Assembly (NCBI GenBank): GCA_028278125.1
Contig: JANQEY010000028.1
Span: 1-40,891, forward strand
DNA from: a bacterium
Lineage (GTDB): Bacteria > Electryoneota > Electryoneia > Electryoneales > Electryoneaceae
Length of the DNA stretch: 40,891 nucleotides
Direction of reading: 5' to 3'
Shown: positions 10,246-18,105 of the stretch, one piece after another
Layout: every line of letters starts with the position of its first letter
Numbering within the stretch: position 1 is the first letter of the stretch
Program-made: the position numbers and the translations under genes
The notes under the pieces: model-generated
The model's input: only the letters and a program-made list of their open reading frames with translations
Database searches by the model: none
Told to the model about the DNA's origin: nothing

Positions 10246-10278
10246 TGTCATCCCAGACTTGATCTGGGATCCAGTGTC
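10246..10278 (-). repeat. Palindromic repeat family A, copy 2 (minus orientation)
   Basis: Stem ATCCCAGA at 10250-10257, loop, TCTGGGAT at 10263-10270, with the conserved ACACTGG and ATGACA flanks on the minus strand. The variable stem pair is AGA/TCT, differing from copy 1 in both arms at once. It lies between the ABC-class ATPase and the XRE regulator. Confidence 0.9.
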
Positions 10279-10404
10279 TTTGTTTTTAGGTAGTTATATT
10301 TCAAGGGCAGAATTACTTTATCTATATTCAAATGCTTTAACAATGTCCCAACAAGTTTTATCACCAGGAGTTATTAATTGAAAATTATCACTTGCATATC
10401 CATT

Positions 10405-10432
10405 AACTATAGTGTAAAATACAACTATAGTT
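10405..10432. promoter_or_regulatory. Tandem ACTATAGT palindromes, candidate operator of the XRE regulator
   Basis: The 8-bp palindrome ACTATAGT occurs at 10406-10413 and again at 10424-10431 (the second extended to AACTATAGTT), 18 bp apart and 25-50 bp before the start codon at 10457. The second copy overlaps TATAGT/TATAGG sequences that could form the -10 box. A dimeric HTH protein binding here would repress its own gene. This is inference from symmetry and position. Confidence 0.45.
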
Positions 10433-10456
10433 TATAGGATACAAGAGGACAAGAAA

Positions 10457-10819
10457 ATGAGTAATGAAAAAATATTGTCTGCGCTCGGAGAGAAGCTTAA
10501 AGAAGAACGGAAAGCGAAGAAACTTTCACTTACGGCTGTTGCCAAACCGGCTAAAATATCAGCCACATACCTGCAGAAGCTGGAAAAGGGGATAGTTAAA
10601 AATCCGTCACCACATGTCCTTGAACGATTGTCCACCGAACTGAAAATATCATACCTGAAATTGATGGAACTGGCAGGTTATGTTTCCAAATCATCCGATC
10701 ACTGGCAAAAGTACAGGAAAGGCAAAAAGAAGGAAGAGACTTCAATCCTGGATGGTCTCAGCCAGGAAGAATTAAAAGCGGTTAAGGCGTTTACTAAGTT
10801 TTTGAAAAGTTCGAAGTAA
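10457..10819 (+). CDS. XRE-family helix-turn-helix transcriptional regulator
   Basis: A 120-residue protein with an N-terminal Cro/CI-type HTH (about 8-68): LGEKLKEERKAKKLSLTAVA, then SATYLQKLEKG as recognition helix, then NPSPHVLERLSTELKISYLKLMELAGY. The C-terminal 45 residues are basic then acidic (KKKEETSILDGLSQEELKAVKAF) and may mediate dimerisation. GAGG lies 8 nt before the ATG. It stands alone on the plus strand between minus-strand genes, with paired palindromes in its promoter suggesting autoregulation. Targets beyond itself cannot be read from the sequence. Confidence 0.88.
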   Translation: MSNEKILSALGEKLKEERKAKKLSLTAVAKPAKISATYLQKLEKGIVKNPSPHVLERLSTELKISYLKLMELAGYVSKSSDHWQKYRKGKKKEETSILDGLSQEELKAVKAFTKFLKSSK

Positions 10820-10879
10820 AAGAAATTTCAGGATTATTTGAATTCGTGCACGTTGTTTTTGTGCACTATATAGCTACAC

Positions 10880-11851
10880 CTAAGATCGCTTTTTTAATAC
10901 ACCTGCGTTTTCGGCTGTTCTACACAGGTACTCCCTGATATTACTTGATTTTTTCAATCCAATTATCCCGATAACATACTTTCCTGTGTCGTTCAGGATT
11001 GTTACGGGACCATGGTGGGGATCTTCACCAATTCTCCATCCCTCTTCCATGCCAAGGCATTTTTCAATTGAACGACAATATCTGCCCTTCATGTTTTTAC
11101 TATCCTCTTCGGAATCTCCCTCGATAATAAATAGTCTAAAATTCTCATTTCGAACCTGGTATTCAGCTATGTAACCTGAATGCAGAAAGTCATATCCGAG
11201 GAAATTCTTTGCGATATATTGTTCAGAATTTTCAATTCTCTGGTTTCTCGGAAGGAAACTAAGTGTTTGCAACTCAGCTTTTTCACATCCAAGCTTTTCA
11301 ATAAGGTTTATTGCAATTGAGCTGAAGAACTTTTCTGGATCACCAAAATTTGAATAGCTGTAGATCTTGATGTAATATTTGCTGATCCACAGATTCAGGG
11401 AATGGGGATCCCAGTATCCCTGGTTACCAATGTCGATGAAGTTGCCTTCACGTGGTCTCTCCTGGCTGTATATACCAAAAGCGTCCTCCGGTGATTGTTG
11501 ACGATAGATATCGATCACCAGTAATCCGTCCTCTTCCGATTCATACTCGCCAACTGTGACATCCAGGAAATTATAAACCAGGAATGACTCTGCGGCGCCG
11601 TTTATATATTCAAAAAGGGTGGAGGAATCGTAGTAATAAATGGTATCAGCTAAAGACCAGCCAATGATTTCCGGGAATTGTATTTCAGGTGTCTCAGCCT
11701 TTGCTGAATTGGTTGAACAGAATAATATCAGGAAAATCATTATTACTGAAGATTTATAGAGATTGCTTCGCTTTTCCCACCACAGTTGGGCAAAGCTCGC
11801 AACGACATCCTTTTCAATATCTTTTAAGAATCGGGAAATAATTGTCCTCAT
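10880..11851 (-). CDS. Exported DUF6599-like protein of unknown function
   Basis: A 323-residue protein. After a charged N-terminal stretch of about 33 residues comes a hydrophobic segment (SSVIMIFLILFCSTNSAKA), so it is exported or anchored. The body contains GWSLADTIYYYDSSTLFEYINGAAE and DGLLVIDIYRQQSPEDAFGIYSQE, resembling the DUF6599 family; no catalytic motif is recognised. The start is 7 nt after the stop of the aldo/keto reductase gene, so both are probably one transcript with coupled translation. An internal ATG at 11740 would give a conventional short signal peptide, but it has no ribosome site. Near its 3' side, GTGCAC motifs at about 10847-10865 form a weak inverted repeat. Confidence 0.75.
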   Translation of the reverse strand: MRTIISRFLKDIEKDVVASFAQLWWEKRSNLYKSSVIMIFLILFCSTNSAKAETPEIQFPEIIGWSLADTIYYYDSSTLFEYINGAAESFLVYNFLDVTVGEYESEEDGLLVIDIYRQQSPEDAFGIYSQERPREGNFIDIGNQGYWDPHSLNLWISKYYIKIYSYSNFGDPEKFFSSIAINLIEKLGCEKAELQTLSFLPRNQRIENSEQYIAKNFLGYDFLHSGYIAEYQVRNENFRLFIIEGDSEEDSKNMKGRYCRSIEKCLGMEEGWRIGEDPHHGPVTILNDTGKYVIGIIGLKKSSNIREYLCRTAENAGVLKKRS

Positions 11852-11858
11852 ACTTTAC

Positions 11859-13079
11859 TCAACAGGAAATAAAATCGTTGGGAATATCTTTTACCCTGAT
11901 TACATCCTTGATCCGTTTTGCGACCTGGATACCTGTAGCGCATTCCACTGAACATGTTATACAATCATCGCATACATTACTCTGTAAATCCATTGAATCA
12001 ACCAGGTGCTGGGCTTTTTCAAGGTTACGGTAACCGTAGGTGTACATATATGCCCTCATCAGATCGGGGATTGGTAATCCCTTCGGGCATTGTGCCAGGC
12101 ATTCCTGGCAACCGGCGCAATACAGTGATCCATGCTCAGGTTCCTCATTCAGGCGGAGGTCTTTGATTTCCTGTTCAGTCAATTCCAGGTCTTCCATAAC
12201 CGACAGGTCTGTTTCCATCTGGTCGAAGGTGGAAAATCCGGGGATAGCTGTATGTACATTCGGATCCTGCAGAACCCATTTCAGGGCTGCCTTGACATTG
12301 ATCGGCTCAGTCCGTTCACGATCCCAAAATGCTCCGGCCATATTCTTCATCGTGACAATTCCAATTCCTGACTCGGATGCTTCAGCCATCGCCTTTTTTA
12401 TCTCGTTCCTATGTGGTTGTTTGAAATTATAAGCTGTTTCAACAACTTCATAAAATTTACTCTCGATGGCTGTTCTGATTATATCAGGTTCGTTACTGTG
12501 GGTAGTAACCCCAACAAATCTTGTTTTACCTTCCTTTTTAGCCTTCTCGAAAACATTCATAGCCGGTTCGTACATAACGGATTCCTTTACCCGGTTATTG
12601 TGGAGGTAGAGGATATCGACATAATCGAGCTGCAACCGTCGCAAACTGGTCTCAAGTTCTTCCTGGAAAAAATCTTCGCCTGTACCTTCAGGGTACATGG
12701 ATGTTTTACGATCTTTCCTTGCCCCGATTTTTGTAGCTATAACGTATGAATCACGAGGGAAATCCTTAACCACTTCTCCGATCATCTCCTCGTTTTTGCC
12801 CTGCTGGTAGTACCAGGCGGTATCTAGGTGGACAATTCCAGCTTCGAGAGCGGCTCGAACCAGGTTGGGATTGTCGGCGTTCATTACACCCATGCTGACA
12901 ATAGGCAACTCGATGCCGGTATTTCCGAGCTTACGGTAGATAAACTTGCTTTCTTTGCCTGTCTTTTCCTTACTTCCATAAGCAGGTCGGGTTGATTCAG
13001 CTCCAAGCAAGGCTACACCAGCCGTTCCGGCAACTGCTGACTTGATAAAATTACGGCGATTTATGGAATTGGTACTCAT
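11859..13079 (-). CDS. Tat-exported aldo/keto reductase with two C-terminal 4Fe-4S motifs
   Basis: The N-terminus is a twin-arginine signal (NRRNFIKSAVAGTAGVALLG). The aldo/keto reductase barrel starts near residue 47 (YRKLGNTGIELPIVSMG). Catalytic tetrad residues are visible: Asp86 and Tyr91 in HLDTAWYYQ, Lys117 in ATKIGA and His160 in ILYLHNN. The C-terminus carries two CxxCxxCxxxC clusters, Cys321/324/327/331 (CAGCQECLAQCP) and Cys370/373/376/380 (CDDCITCSVEC), which should hold two iron-sulfur clusters. It is a predicted periplasmic redox enzyme; substrate and electron partner are unknown. GGGGAGGG precedes the ATG. It is followed 7 nt later by the DUF6599-like gene. Confidence 0.92.
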   Translation of the reverse strand: MSTNSINRRNFIKSAVAGTAGVALLGAESTRPAYGSKEKTGKESKFIYRKLGNTGIELPIVSMGVMNADNPNLVRAALEAGIVHLDTAWYYQQGKNEEMIGEVVKDFPRDSYVIATKIGARKDRKTSMYPEGTGEDFFQEELETSLRRLQLDYVDILYLHNNRVKESVMYEPAMNVFEKAKKEGKTRFVGVTTHSNEPDIIRTAIESKFYEVVETAYNFKQPHRNEIKKAMAEASESGIGIVTMKNMAGAFWDRERTEPINVKAALKWVLQDPNVHTAIPGFSTFDQMETDLSVMEDLELTEQEIKDLRLNEEPEHGSLYCAGCQECLAQCPKGLPIPDLMRAYMYTYGYRNLEKAQHLVDSMDLQSNVCDDCITCSVECATGIQVAKRIKDVIRVKDIPNDFISC

Positions 13080-13209
13080 GAGATTCCCTCCCCGGATACA
13101 GCTTATTCAATGTTTGTTAAAGGTAGGCAAGGAATGTAGCCGATTCACTTAAATTTAAAATTTTTGAGAAATATTATTGGCAATCCTGGTCTCTGCGAGG
13201 AATACAGAT

Positions 13210-13225
13210 AAGAATTATTATTCTT
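13210..13225. promoter_or_regulatory. AAGAAT-TATT-ATTCTT inverted repeat
   Basis: A perfect 6-bp inverted repeat with a 4-nt centre in the 282-nt gap between divergent genes (reductase on minus, Cro/CI regulator on plus). It may be an operator for either. Only the symmetry supports this. Confidence 0.3.
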
Positions 13226-13268
13226 GTAATATGCTATATAACAATCATTTCCAACTTCTTTATTCTTG

Positions 13269-13331
13269 AAACATAAAAACAATTGTGATAAACATATAAA
13301 ATATTATGTAAAACATAAAATAATCCTTGAC
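13269..13331 (+). promoter_or_regulatory. Three AAACATA direct repeats at exact 21-bp spacing
   Basis: AAACATA starts at 13269, 13290 and 13311, so each copy is displaced by exactly 21 bp, two helical turns. The surrounding 21-mers are similarly AT-rich. The third 21-mer ends with the -35 box TTGAC. This layout fits a phased array of regulator sites controlling the small HTH gene and its membrane-protein partner. Confidence 0.6.
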
Positions 13332-13356
13332 TTTCATAAAAGGATCGTTATATATT
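13327..13356 (+). promoter_or_regulatory. Sigma70-type promoter giving a leaderless mRNA
   Basis: TTGACT at 13327-13332 and TATATT at 13351-13356 (or TATATA at 13349-13354) form -35 and -10 boxes with an 18- or 16-nt spacer. The expected start is about 13361-13363, right at the ATG at 13362. No ribosome site precedes that ATG. Confidence 0.6.
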
Positions 13357-13361
13357 TATTC

Positions 13362-13571
13362 ATGGCGATAGAGGTAAGACTTGATATTATGCTGGCGAAA
13401 CGTAAGATGACGTTAACCAGCCTGGCTGAGAAGATTGGGATTTCGGTTACCAATCTTTCGCTGTTGAAGACTGGACGGGTTAAGGGGATGCGACTAAGTA
13501 CGCTGGAGGCGATCTGCCTGAACCTGGATTGTCAACCGGGGGACATCCTCGAATATATACCAGATGAATGA
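13362..13571 (+). CDS. Small Cro/CI-type helix-turn-helix regulator
   Basis: A 69-residue protein that is almost only an HTH: VRLDIMLAKRKMTLTSLAEK, then ISVTNLSLLKTGRVKGMRLS, then CQPGDILEYIPDE. The ending CQPGDIL is typical of the YozG-like class of small Cro/CI regulators. The frame is open upstream to 13266, but those codons are AT-rich and overlap the promoter boxes, so the ATG at 13362 is chosen. The five-helix membrane protein begins about 60 nt downstream; small HTH plus membrane-protein pairs of this kind are common and usually co-regulated. Confidence 0.82.
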   Translation: MAIEVRLDIMLAKRKMTLTSLAEKIGISVTNLSLLKTGRVKGMRLSTLEAICLNLDCQPGDILEYIPDE

Positions 13572-13634
13572 TCACGGTTGCCGGACCCGGGATTTCGGGG
13601 ATTAACCAGGGTGGTTTGATGGAGGAAAATGAAA

Positions 13635-14273
13635 ATGATAGAAGCAGTTCTTGATAATTCCGTTGAGGAGCGTAATGAGTTTAAGCTAGCAGGATGGCTG
13701 ATGCTTCTAACCGTAATGCTGGCAGTTCCTGAATCGATATTTGGTATTTTAACAGACATGAAGCCAAGAGCATCTGTCGTCTTTTTCCCATTGAACGCAT
13801 CGGTAGCTCTTTTTGATATCGCAATATCAGTATACGCCGTATTGAAATTCAGGAAATTTCTAAATGTCAGGTTCAATTTCCATGCTGTTGATACATTGAT
13901 TATTGTAATACTTATCAGTCATATAATCCTGGTATTTACCAGTCTGGGAGCCCGGGCGTTGGTTTTTTTCGATGCACTGGGACTTGCTTATTTCAGCGAC
14001 AATGATAAGATACCATTCATTATCGCGATGATTTGTATACTTGTACCACTTTCTGTACTGGGAATTATTTACGGGGTAAGGCTGCTTAATATTCCATCCA
14101 ACCTTAACGGCTACCTTAAACCTATGGCGTATACCCAGATAATCGGATCGAGCATGTGCGCATCTGTAATCCTTGCACCTCTTGGTATATTTGTAGTTCT
14201 GGCGTCAACAGCTATAACCGGACTTGTACTGATCAATTCGGACAAACTGGAAGAAACCGCTGATTTTGTTTGA
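13635..14273 (+). CDS. Hypothetical five-helix membrane protein
   Basis: About 212 residues with five hydrophobic segments: LAGWLMLLTVMLAVPESIFG, VVFFPLNASVALFDIAISVY, TLIIVILISHIILVFTSLGA, FIIAMICILVPLSVLGIIYG and SVILAPLGIFVVLASTAITG. No family is recognised. GGAGG at 13621-13625 lies only 3 nt from an ATG at 13629 but 9 nt from the ATG at 13635, so the latter is preferred. It follows the small Cro/CI regulator by 63 nt and probably shares its promoter; it may be the regulator's target or sensor. Confidence 0.75.
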   Translation: MIEAVLDNSVEERNEFKLAGWLMLLTVMLAVPESIFGILTDMKPRASVVFFPLNASVALFDIAISVYAVLKFRKFLNVRFNFHAVDTLIIVILISHIILVFTSLGARALVFFDALGLAYFSDNDKIPFIIAMICILVPLSVLGIIYGVRLLNIPSNLNGYLKPMAYTQIIGSSMCASVILAPLGIFVVLASTAITGLVLINSDKLEETADFV

Positions 14274-14681
14274 ACGTTTGAATTTTGGCTGTTTACTCAA
14301 AAAGTCTCTGTTGTACAAAAACATTTCGACCTATCATTCGCATCTTTAAATGGGAGCTATGGTTAGTGAATTAATAGTTGCTATTTTTGAATGTACTTCT
14401 TGCTGTTACATTAATCATTCTAATAACATACCATAGATTTATAGTCGTTTGTTCAGACTGTGCTCCAGTTTTCCTACCATTTAAAAACAAAGAGTAGAAA
14501 TTAAAACTTTCAGCTCAATTTTACTTGCTTGAGTTCTCAATTCGGGTGTTGTACATTTGACTTTCCCCTGAAGCTCTTTTACTGGAATAATTTCTGTTGA
14601 CGAAATAAGTTATCAGGCGAAATCAGTCGACAATTTTTCGATATTCATACCATTACATTTAAACGCCCGGAGGCTTAAATC
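14274..14681. other. 408-nt gap upstream of PEP carboxykinase
   Basis: AT-rich, with no convincing gene. A 25-codon frame at 14359-14436 has a GGGAG before its ATG but nothing else to support it. TTGACT near 14556 and TTGACG near 14603 lack a matching -10 at proper spacing. Only the ribosome site CGGAGG about 8 nt before 14682 is clear. The length suggests regulated transcription of the gluconeogenic gene downstream. Confidence 0.5.
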
Positions 14682-16640
14682 ATGTTAAATCTAAAAACCG
14701 GTGTCGATATCCTTGCGGAAGTAGGCGGGATAAAAACAGTTGATGAAGCAAGAGAAGTTTTTCAGAACAACATCGACGCCGAAAACCTGGCTAAGCTTGA
14801 AAAGATCAAAACAGAAGATGCATTAATAAAGATCGCCAATGCTATCAGCTTCTGCCAGCCAGACAGGGTTATCGTCTGTACCGGTTCCCCGGAAGACATG
14901 GGGAAAATGCGTGAATACGCTCTTGCGAGTGGTACAGAACGCAACCTGGCAATGAAAGATCATACAATTCACTACGATCTTCCGGAAGAGCAGGGACGTA
15001 TCGTAGACCGTACCTATTACATCATCAATGAAGGTGAACCCGTAAGTGTCCTTGGTAACAAGATGCTCCGCCAGGAAGCACTGGAATATGTCCGCAACAA
15101 CATGGGCGGAATTATGAAGGGTAAACCTCTTTATATCGGTTTCTTCAGTCGCGGACCTGCAGGCGCCAAATTATCACTTCCTGCAATTGAAATGTCATCC
15201 TCAGAATATGTTATGCACTCCGGAGACATACTGTACCGTCACTGCTATGACACGTTTGATGAGCAGGTAGCAAAGTCAAAATTCTTCCTGACAAATGTCC
15301 ACAGCGAAGGCTTGAACCGTCCCGAAGATCTTCCCAACGCACGAGTTTTCATGGACCGTTCCTGGCTTACAACCTTCAGCATGTTCTGCACATACGCAGG
15401 TAACACCCTGCTTCTCAAGAAGGGTAACCACCGTTTTGCCGTCGACCTTGCAACCTATTTTGGTGAAGGTGAAGAACTGTCTGAGCACATGTTCATAACC
15501 GGTATGAAAGACGATAAAGGACGGATCACCTGGTTCGCAGGTGCGGCACCTTCCGGGTGTGGTAAAACAACAACCGCCATGGCCGGTACTGAGTTTGTCG
15601 GTGACGACCTTGCCCAGATGTGGGTTGCTGATGATGGAACAATGCGTGCAATTAACCCCGAACAGGGCATCTTCGGTATTGTCGCGGATGTTAACTATGA
15701 TGGCGATCCATTCCTGATGAAAGCACTGCGTGAAGAAGGCGCGGAAGTAATCTGGTCAAACGTTCTCGTTGATGATGCTAATGTTACTCATTGGCTGGGT
15801 AACGGTGAACAGCATCCTGACAAGGGTAAAAATTTCCAGGGCGAATGGTTCAAGGGTAAAACCGATGCAAACGGGAAAGAAATTCCGATATCTCACCCGA
15901 ATGCACGTTGTACAATCCGTTGTACTTCAATTGATAACTATAACGAAGACTGGGGTGAAAATCCTGCTGGTGTACCGGTAAAAGTTATCACTTACAGCGG
16001 CCGTGATGCTGATACCATGCCTCCTGTATGGGCGGGTAAAAACCCTGATCACGGTGTTGTAATTGGTGCATCCATTGTTTCCGCAGCAACTGCAACCGAA
16101 GTCGGTGCATCCGGTGTGAAACGTCAGCCGTGGGCAAATGCTCCATTTATTCCCGGTGCCCTGGCACATTACATGAAAGTCCAGTTCGATTTCTTTAATA
16201 ACACGAAATTCACCGGGGAAGGACAGCCGATTCTCGCCGGATTGAACTACTTCCTGACTGAGGGTGCACGTGGTGGCGAAGGCGCAAAACTTCTTGGTGA
16301 AAAACGTGACGTAAAACCATGGCTGAGCTGGCTTGCCGCATACGCCCATGGTGATGTTGAAGCCATCGAAACACCCATCGGATTTATTCCGAAATATGAA
16401 GATCTCAAGAATCTCTTCAACAATATTATCGGTAAAGAATATCCACGCGAGCTGTACGACAGGCAGTTCTCGATTTATGTAGACAAGATCCTGGCTCGTA
16501 TCGACCTGCAACGTGAAGCGTTCGGCAAGGAAGAAAACCTTCCCGGCCAGCTTTTCAAGGTCTACGACGAGTGGGAAGCGGGATTAAAAGAGCTGAAAGA
16601 CAAGTTCGGCGGTGTAGTACTTCCGGACCAGCTTGGCTGA
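14682..16640 (+). CDS. pckG: Phosphoenolpyruvate carboxykinase, GTP-type
   Basis: Catalyses oxaloacetate + GTP to phosphoenolpyruvate, the entry step of gluconeogenesis, in the cytosol. The 652-residue sequence shows the substrate loop YIGFFSRGPAGAKLSLPAIE (151-170), metal ligands around TLLLKKGNHRFAVDL (242-256), the kinase-1a P-loop APSGCGKTTTAMAG (289-302) with the reactive cysteine at 293, and a kinase-2 motif FVGDDLAQMW (305-314). The P-loop differs from the usual GTP-enzyme form (ACGKTNLAM), so this belongs to a divergent branch. CGGAGG sits about 8 nt before the ATG and a strong terminator follows, so it is a single-gene unit. Confidence 0.93.
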   Translation: MLNLKTGVDILAEVGGIKTVDEAREVFQNNIDAENLAKLEKIKTEDALIKIANAISFCQPDRVIVCTGSPEDMGKMREYALASGTERNLAMKDHTIHYDLPEEQGRIVDRTYYIINEGEPVSVLGNKMLRQEALEYVRNNMGGIMKGKPLYIGFFSRGPAGAKLSLPAIEMSSSEYVMHSGDILYRHCYDTFDEQVAKSKFFLTNVHSEGLNRPEDLPNARVFMDRSWLTTFSMFCTYAGNTLLLKKGNHRFAVDLATYFGEGEELSEHMFITGMKDDKGRITWFAGAAPSGCGKTTTAMAGTEFVGDDLAQMWVADDGTMRAINPEQGIFGIVADVNYDGDPFLMKALREEGAEVIWSNVLVDDANVTHWLGNGEQHPDKGKNFQGEWFKGKTDANGKEIPISHPNARCTIRCTSIDNYNEDWGENPAGVPVKVITYSGRDADTMPPVWAGKNPDHGVVIGASIVSAATATEVGASGVKRQPWANAPFIPGALAHYMKVQFDFFNNTKFTGEGQPILAGLNYFLTEGARGGEGAKLLGEKRDVKPWLSWLAAYAHGDVEAIETPIGFIPKYEDLKNLFNNIIGKEYPRELYDRQFSIYVDKILARIDLQREAFGKEENLPGQLFKVYDEWEAGLKELKDKFGGVVLPDQLG

Positions 16641-16661
16641 TCTTCATAATATGAATTATCC

Positions 16662-16691
16662 AAACGCGCAGCCTGATGGTTGCGCGTTTTT
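16662..16691 (+). terminator. Rho-independent terminator of pckG
   Basis: AAACGCGCA at 16662-16670 pairs with TGCGCGTTT at 16681-16689 across a 10-nt loop and runs into T residues, 22 nt after the stop codon. Confidence 0.85.
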
Positions 16692-16778
16692 AATTTTTCG
16701 AATAGTTGCAGGAATCGTTATATTTTTTTACGGTCAAACCCTTTTCAGTATGATGGTAAGATGTCTAGTATGAGGATT

Positions 16779-16812
16779 AAAGGCTCCAGGATAAATAATC
16801 CTGGAACCTTTT
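16779..16812 (-). terminator. Hairpin downstream of tRNA-Glu, possible terminator
   Basis: AAAGG-TCCAGGAT (16779-16792, one bulged base) pairs with ATCCTGGA-CCTTT (16798-16811) around the loop AAATA. It lies about 23 nt beyond the tRNA 3' end on the minus strand. The U-tract is weak on the minus side and a bit better on plus, so it could act in both directions. Confidence 0.5.
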
Positions 16813-16834
16813 AATTATTATAAAATCAACTTTG

Positions 16835-16906
16835 TAGCGCATAGGGGAATCGAACCCCTGTTTCCGGCGTGAGAGGCCGGCGTCCTAACCGCTGAACGAA
16901 TGCGCC
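16835..16906 (-). tRNA. tRNA-Glu (anticodon CTC)
   Basis: Read on the minus strand it folds as a full cloverleaf: acceptor GGCGCAT/ATGCGCT with one G-U pair, D arm GTTC/GGAC, anticodon stem CCGGC/GCCGG around the loop CTCTCAC (anticodon CTC, reading GAG), and T arm AGGGG-TTCGATT-CCCCT. No CCA is encoded; the discriminator base is A. It stands alone between the pckG and mltB-like transcription units. Confidence 0.95.
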
Positions 16907-16953
16907 AAAAATTCAATAAGATCTTAAATCGATCTCTCCCAAACGGATGCGTA

Positions 16954-16987
16954 AAATAAAAACCCGGTAACCACAAGGCAACCGAGA
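16954..16987 (-). terminator. Terminator of the MltB-like gene
   Basis: On the minus strand CTCGGTTGCC, loop TTGT, GGTTACCGGG forms a stem with wobble pairs and one mismatch, followed by TTTTTATTTT. It lies about 70 nt after the stop codon at 17060. Confidence 0.6.
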
Positions 16988-17059
16988 TTTCAATTACTTA
17001 GAGCAGATGAATAACTCTTCAGATACGCAAATAAAATTTGTATTGATTCCCGAATCCTA

Positions 17060-18016
17060 TTATTGATCCGAATCCTGGGAGTTATTCTGATTATTCAGCT
17101 GCTCCTTTACCCGTTCCGCCAGGGTGAGGATACATTCAACGTAATCATCGCTATGGTTATAGTGCCAGACCGCTTTTTTACGTTTAGCCTGGTTGTCAGT
17201 CCTGTAACCGTGAATCTGAAGGTAGTTGGCGATTGACGCGATTGCGTCGTCGAGAACGTCAAGTTCCACAATTCCGTCACCGTTGCCATCTTTCCCATAT
17301 GCCTTCATGGATGTGGGGAGAAATTGCGGCAAGCCAAAAGCTCCAGCCCATGAGCCTTTTACCGCCAGTGGATCGATCTTGTTCTCTTCAGCCATAACCA
17401 AGAGTGTTTTAAGTTCACGGTAAGCCCATCTGGACTTACTGTTCGCTCGTTTAAGGGCCTTTTGACGCAGTGCAGGTTCCTCGTCGGGTGTTGAATCCTT
17501 GAGAACATGATCCCAGAAAGTTGGTGCGATCTCATCCAATTGATCGCTGGTTAAAAGAGTGAGGGACGCGAAGACATTCATCAGGCGGTATTTACCCTTG
17601 TATTTCCCCAAACTGCTTTCAACACGCAGGATAGCAGCAACAATATGCGGATCAACGCGACTGGTCGAGAGAACATCTTCGAATGTCTGGTAATGTTTTG
17701 CCAGGTATTCGGTGGTAAGGTTCACAGATTCGAATTCGACGAATCCTTCATATGCTGCCTTGGCATCAGGTTGACGGACATTTACCCTGAGCAATTTTGG
17801 CAAGAGGTCAAATCGATCATCTGAAAAATATGAATCAACAATCTCACTGGAGATTCCGTCACCAATCAATTTCTGTCGCAAGGGTTCAAAATAATCAGGT
17901 AATTCTTTCCCTGGATTCGACAGCGAAGACTGACTGAGGGCAAGTAAAATAACAGTAACTGCCGTGTACTTGATAAGCAGAGGAGATAGTGATTTTGAGG
18001 TTGCTTTATGTATCAT
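17060..18016 (-). CDS. Lytic murein transglycosylase, MltB/SLT_2-type
   Basis: A 318-residue exported peptidoglycan-cleaving enzyme. A hydrophobic N-terminal segment (YTAVTVILLALSQSSLS, about 17-33) is a signal peptide; no lipobox is seen. The catalytic glutamate is Glu133 in AAILRVESSLGKYKGKY. Family blocks follow: MNVFASLTLLT, KGSWAGAFGLPQFLPTSMKAYGKD split by the GNGDG calcium-like loop, then ASIANYLQIHGYR. Length matches the MltB catalytic core without a C-terminal peptidoglycan-binding domain. It cleaves the MurNAc-GlcNAc bond to give 1,6-anhydro ends. The gene appears to be transcribed alone. Confidence 0.9.
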   Translation of the reverse strand: MIHKATSKSLSPLLIKYTAVTVILLALSQSSLSNPGKELPDYFEPLRQKLIGDGISSEIVDSYFSDDRFDLLPKLLRVNVRQPDAKAAYEGFVEFESVNLTTEYLAKHYQTFEDVLSTSRVDPHIVAAILRVESSLGKYKGKYRLMNVFASLTLLTSDQLDEIAPTFWDHVLKDSTPDEEPALRQKALKRANSKSRWAYRELKTLLVMAEENKIDPLAVKGSWAGAFGLPQFLPTSMKAYGKDGNGDGIVELDVLDDAIASIANYLQIHGYRTDNQAKRKKAVWHYNHSDDYVECILTLAERVKEQLNNQNNSQDSDQ

Positions 18017-18105
18017 TGAGTTTTTCTTTCCAGTTGATATTCCAGTGAATGAATCTATAAATATAATATATGATACGTTTATTTAAAATCGATAACTGTT
18101 CATTA

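Noticed and set aside
13266..13361. Upstream extension of the small Cro/CI regulator
   Set aside because: These codons coincide with the phased repeats and promoter boxes and are lysine/isoleucine-rich as expected from AT-rich non-coding DNA.
14359..14436. 25-codon frame upstream of pckG with a GGGAG before its ATG
   Set aside because: Single short frame with no regulatory pattern such as a terminator or codon run; chance is likely in AT-rich DNA.
15927..16511. Long minus-strand frame opposite pckG
   Set aside because: It is a shadow of the pckG codons and has no recognisable domain, signal or ribosome site.
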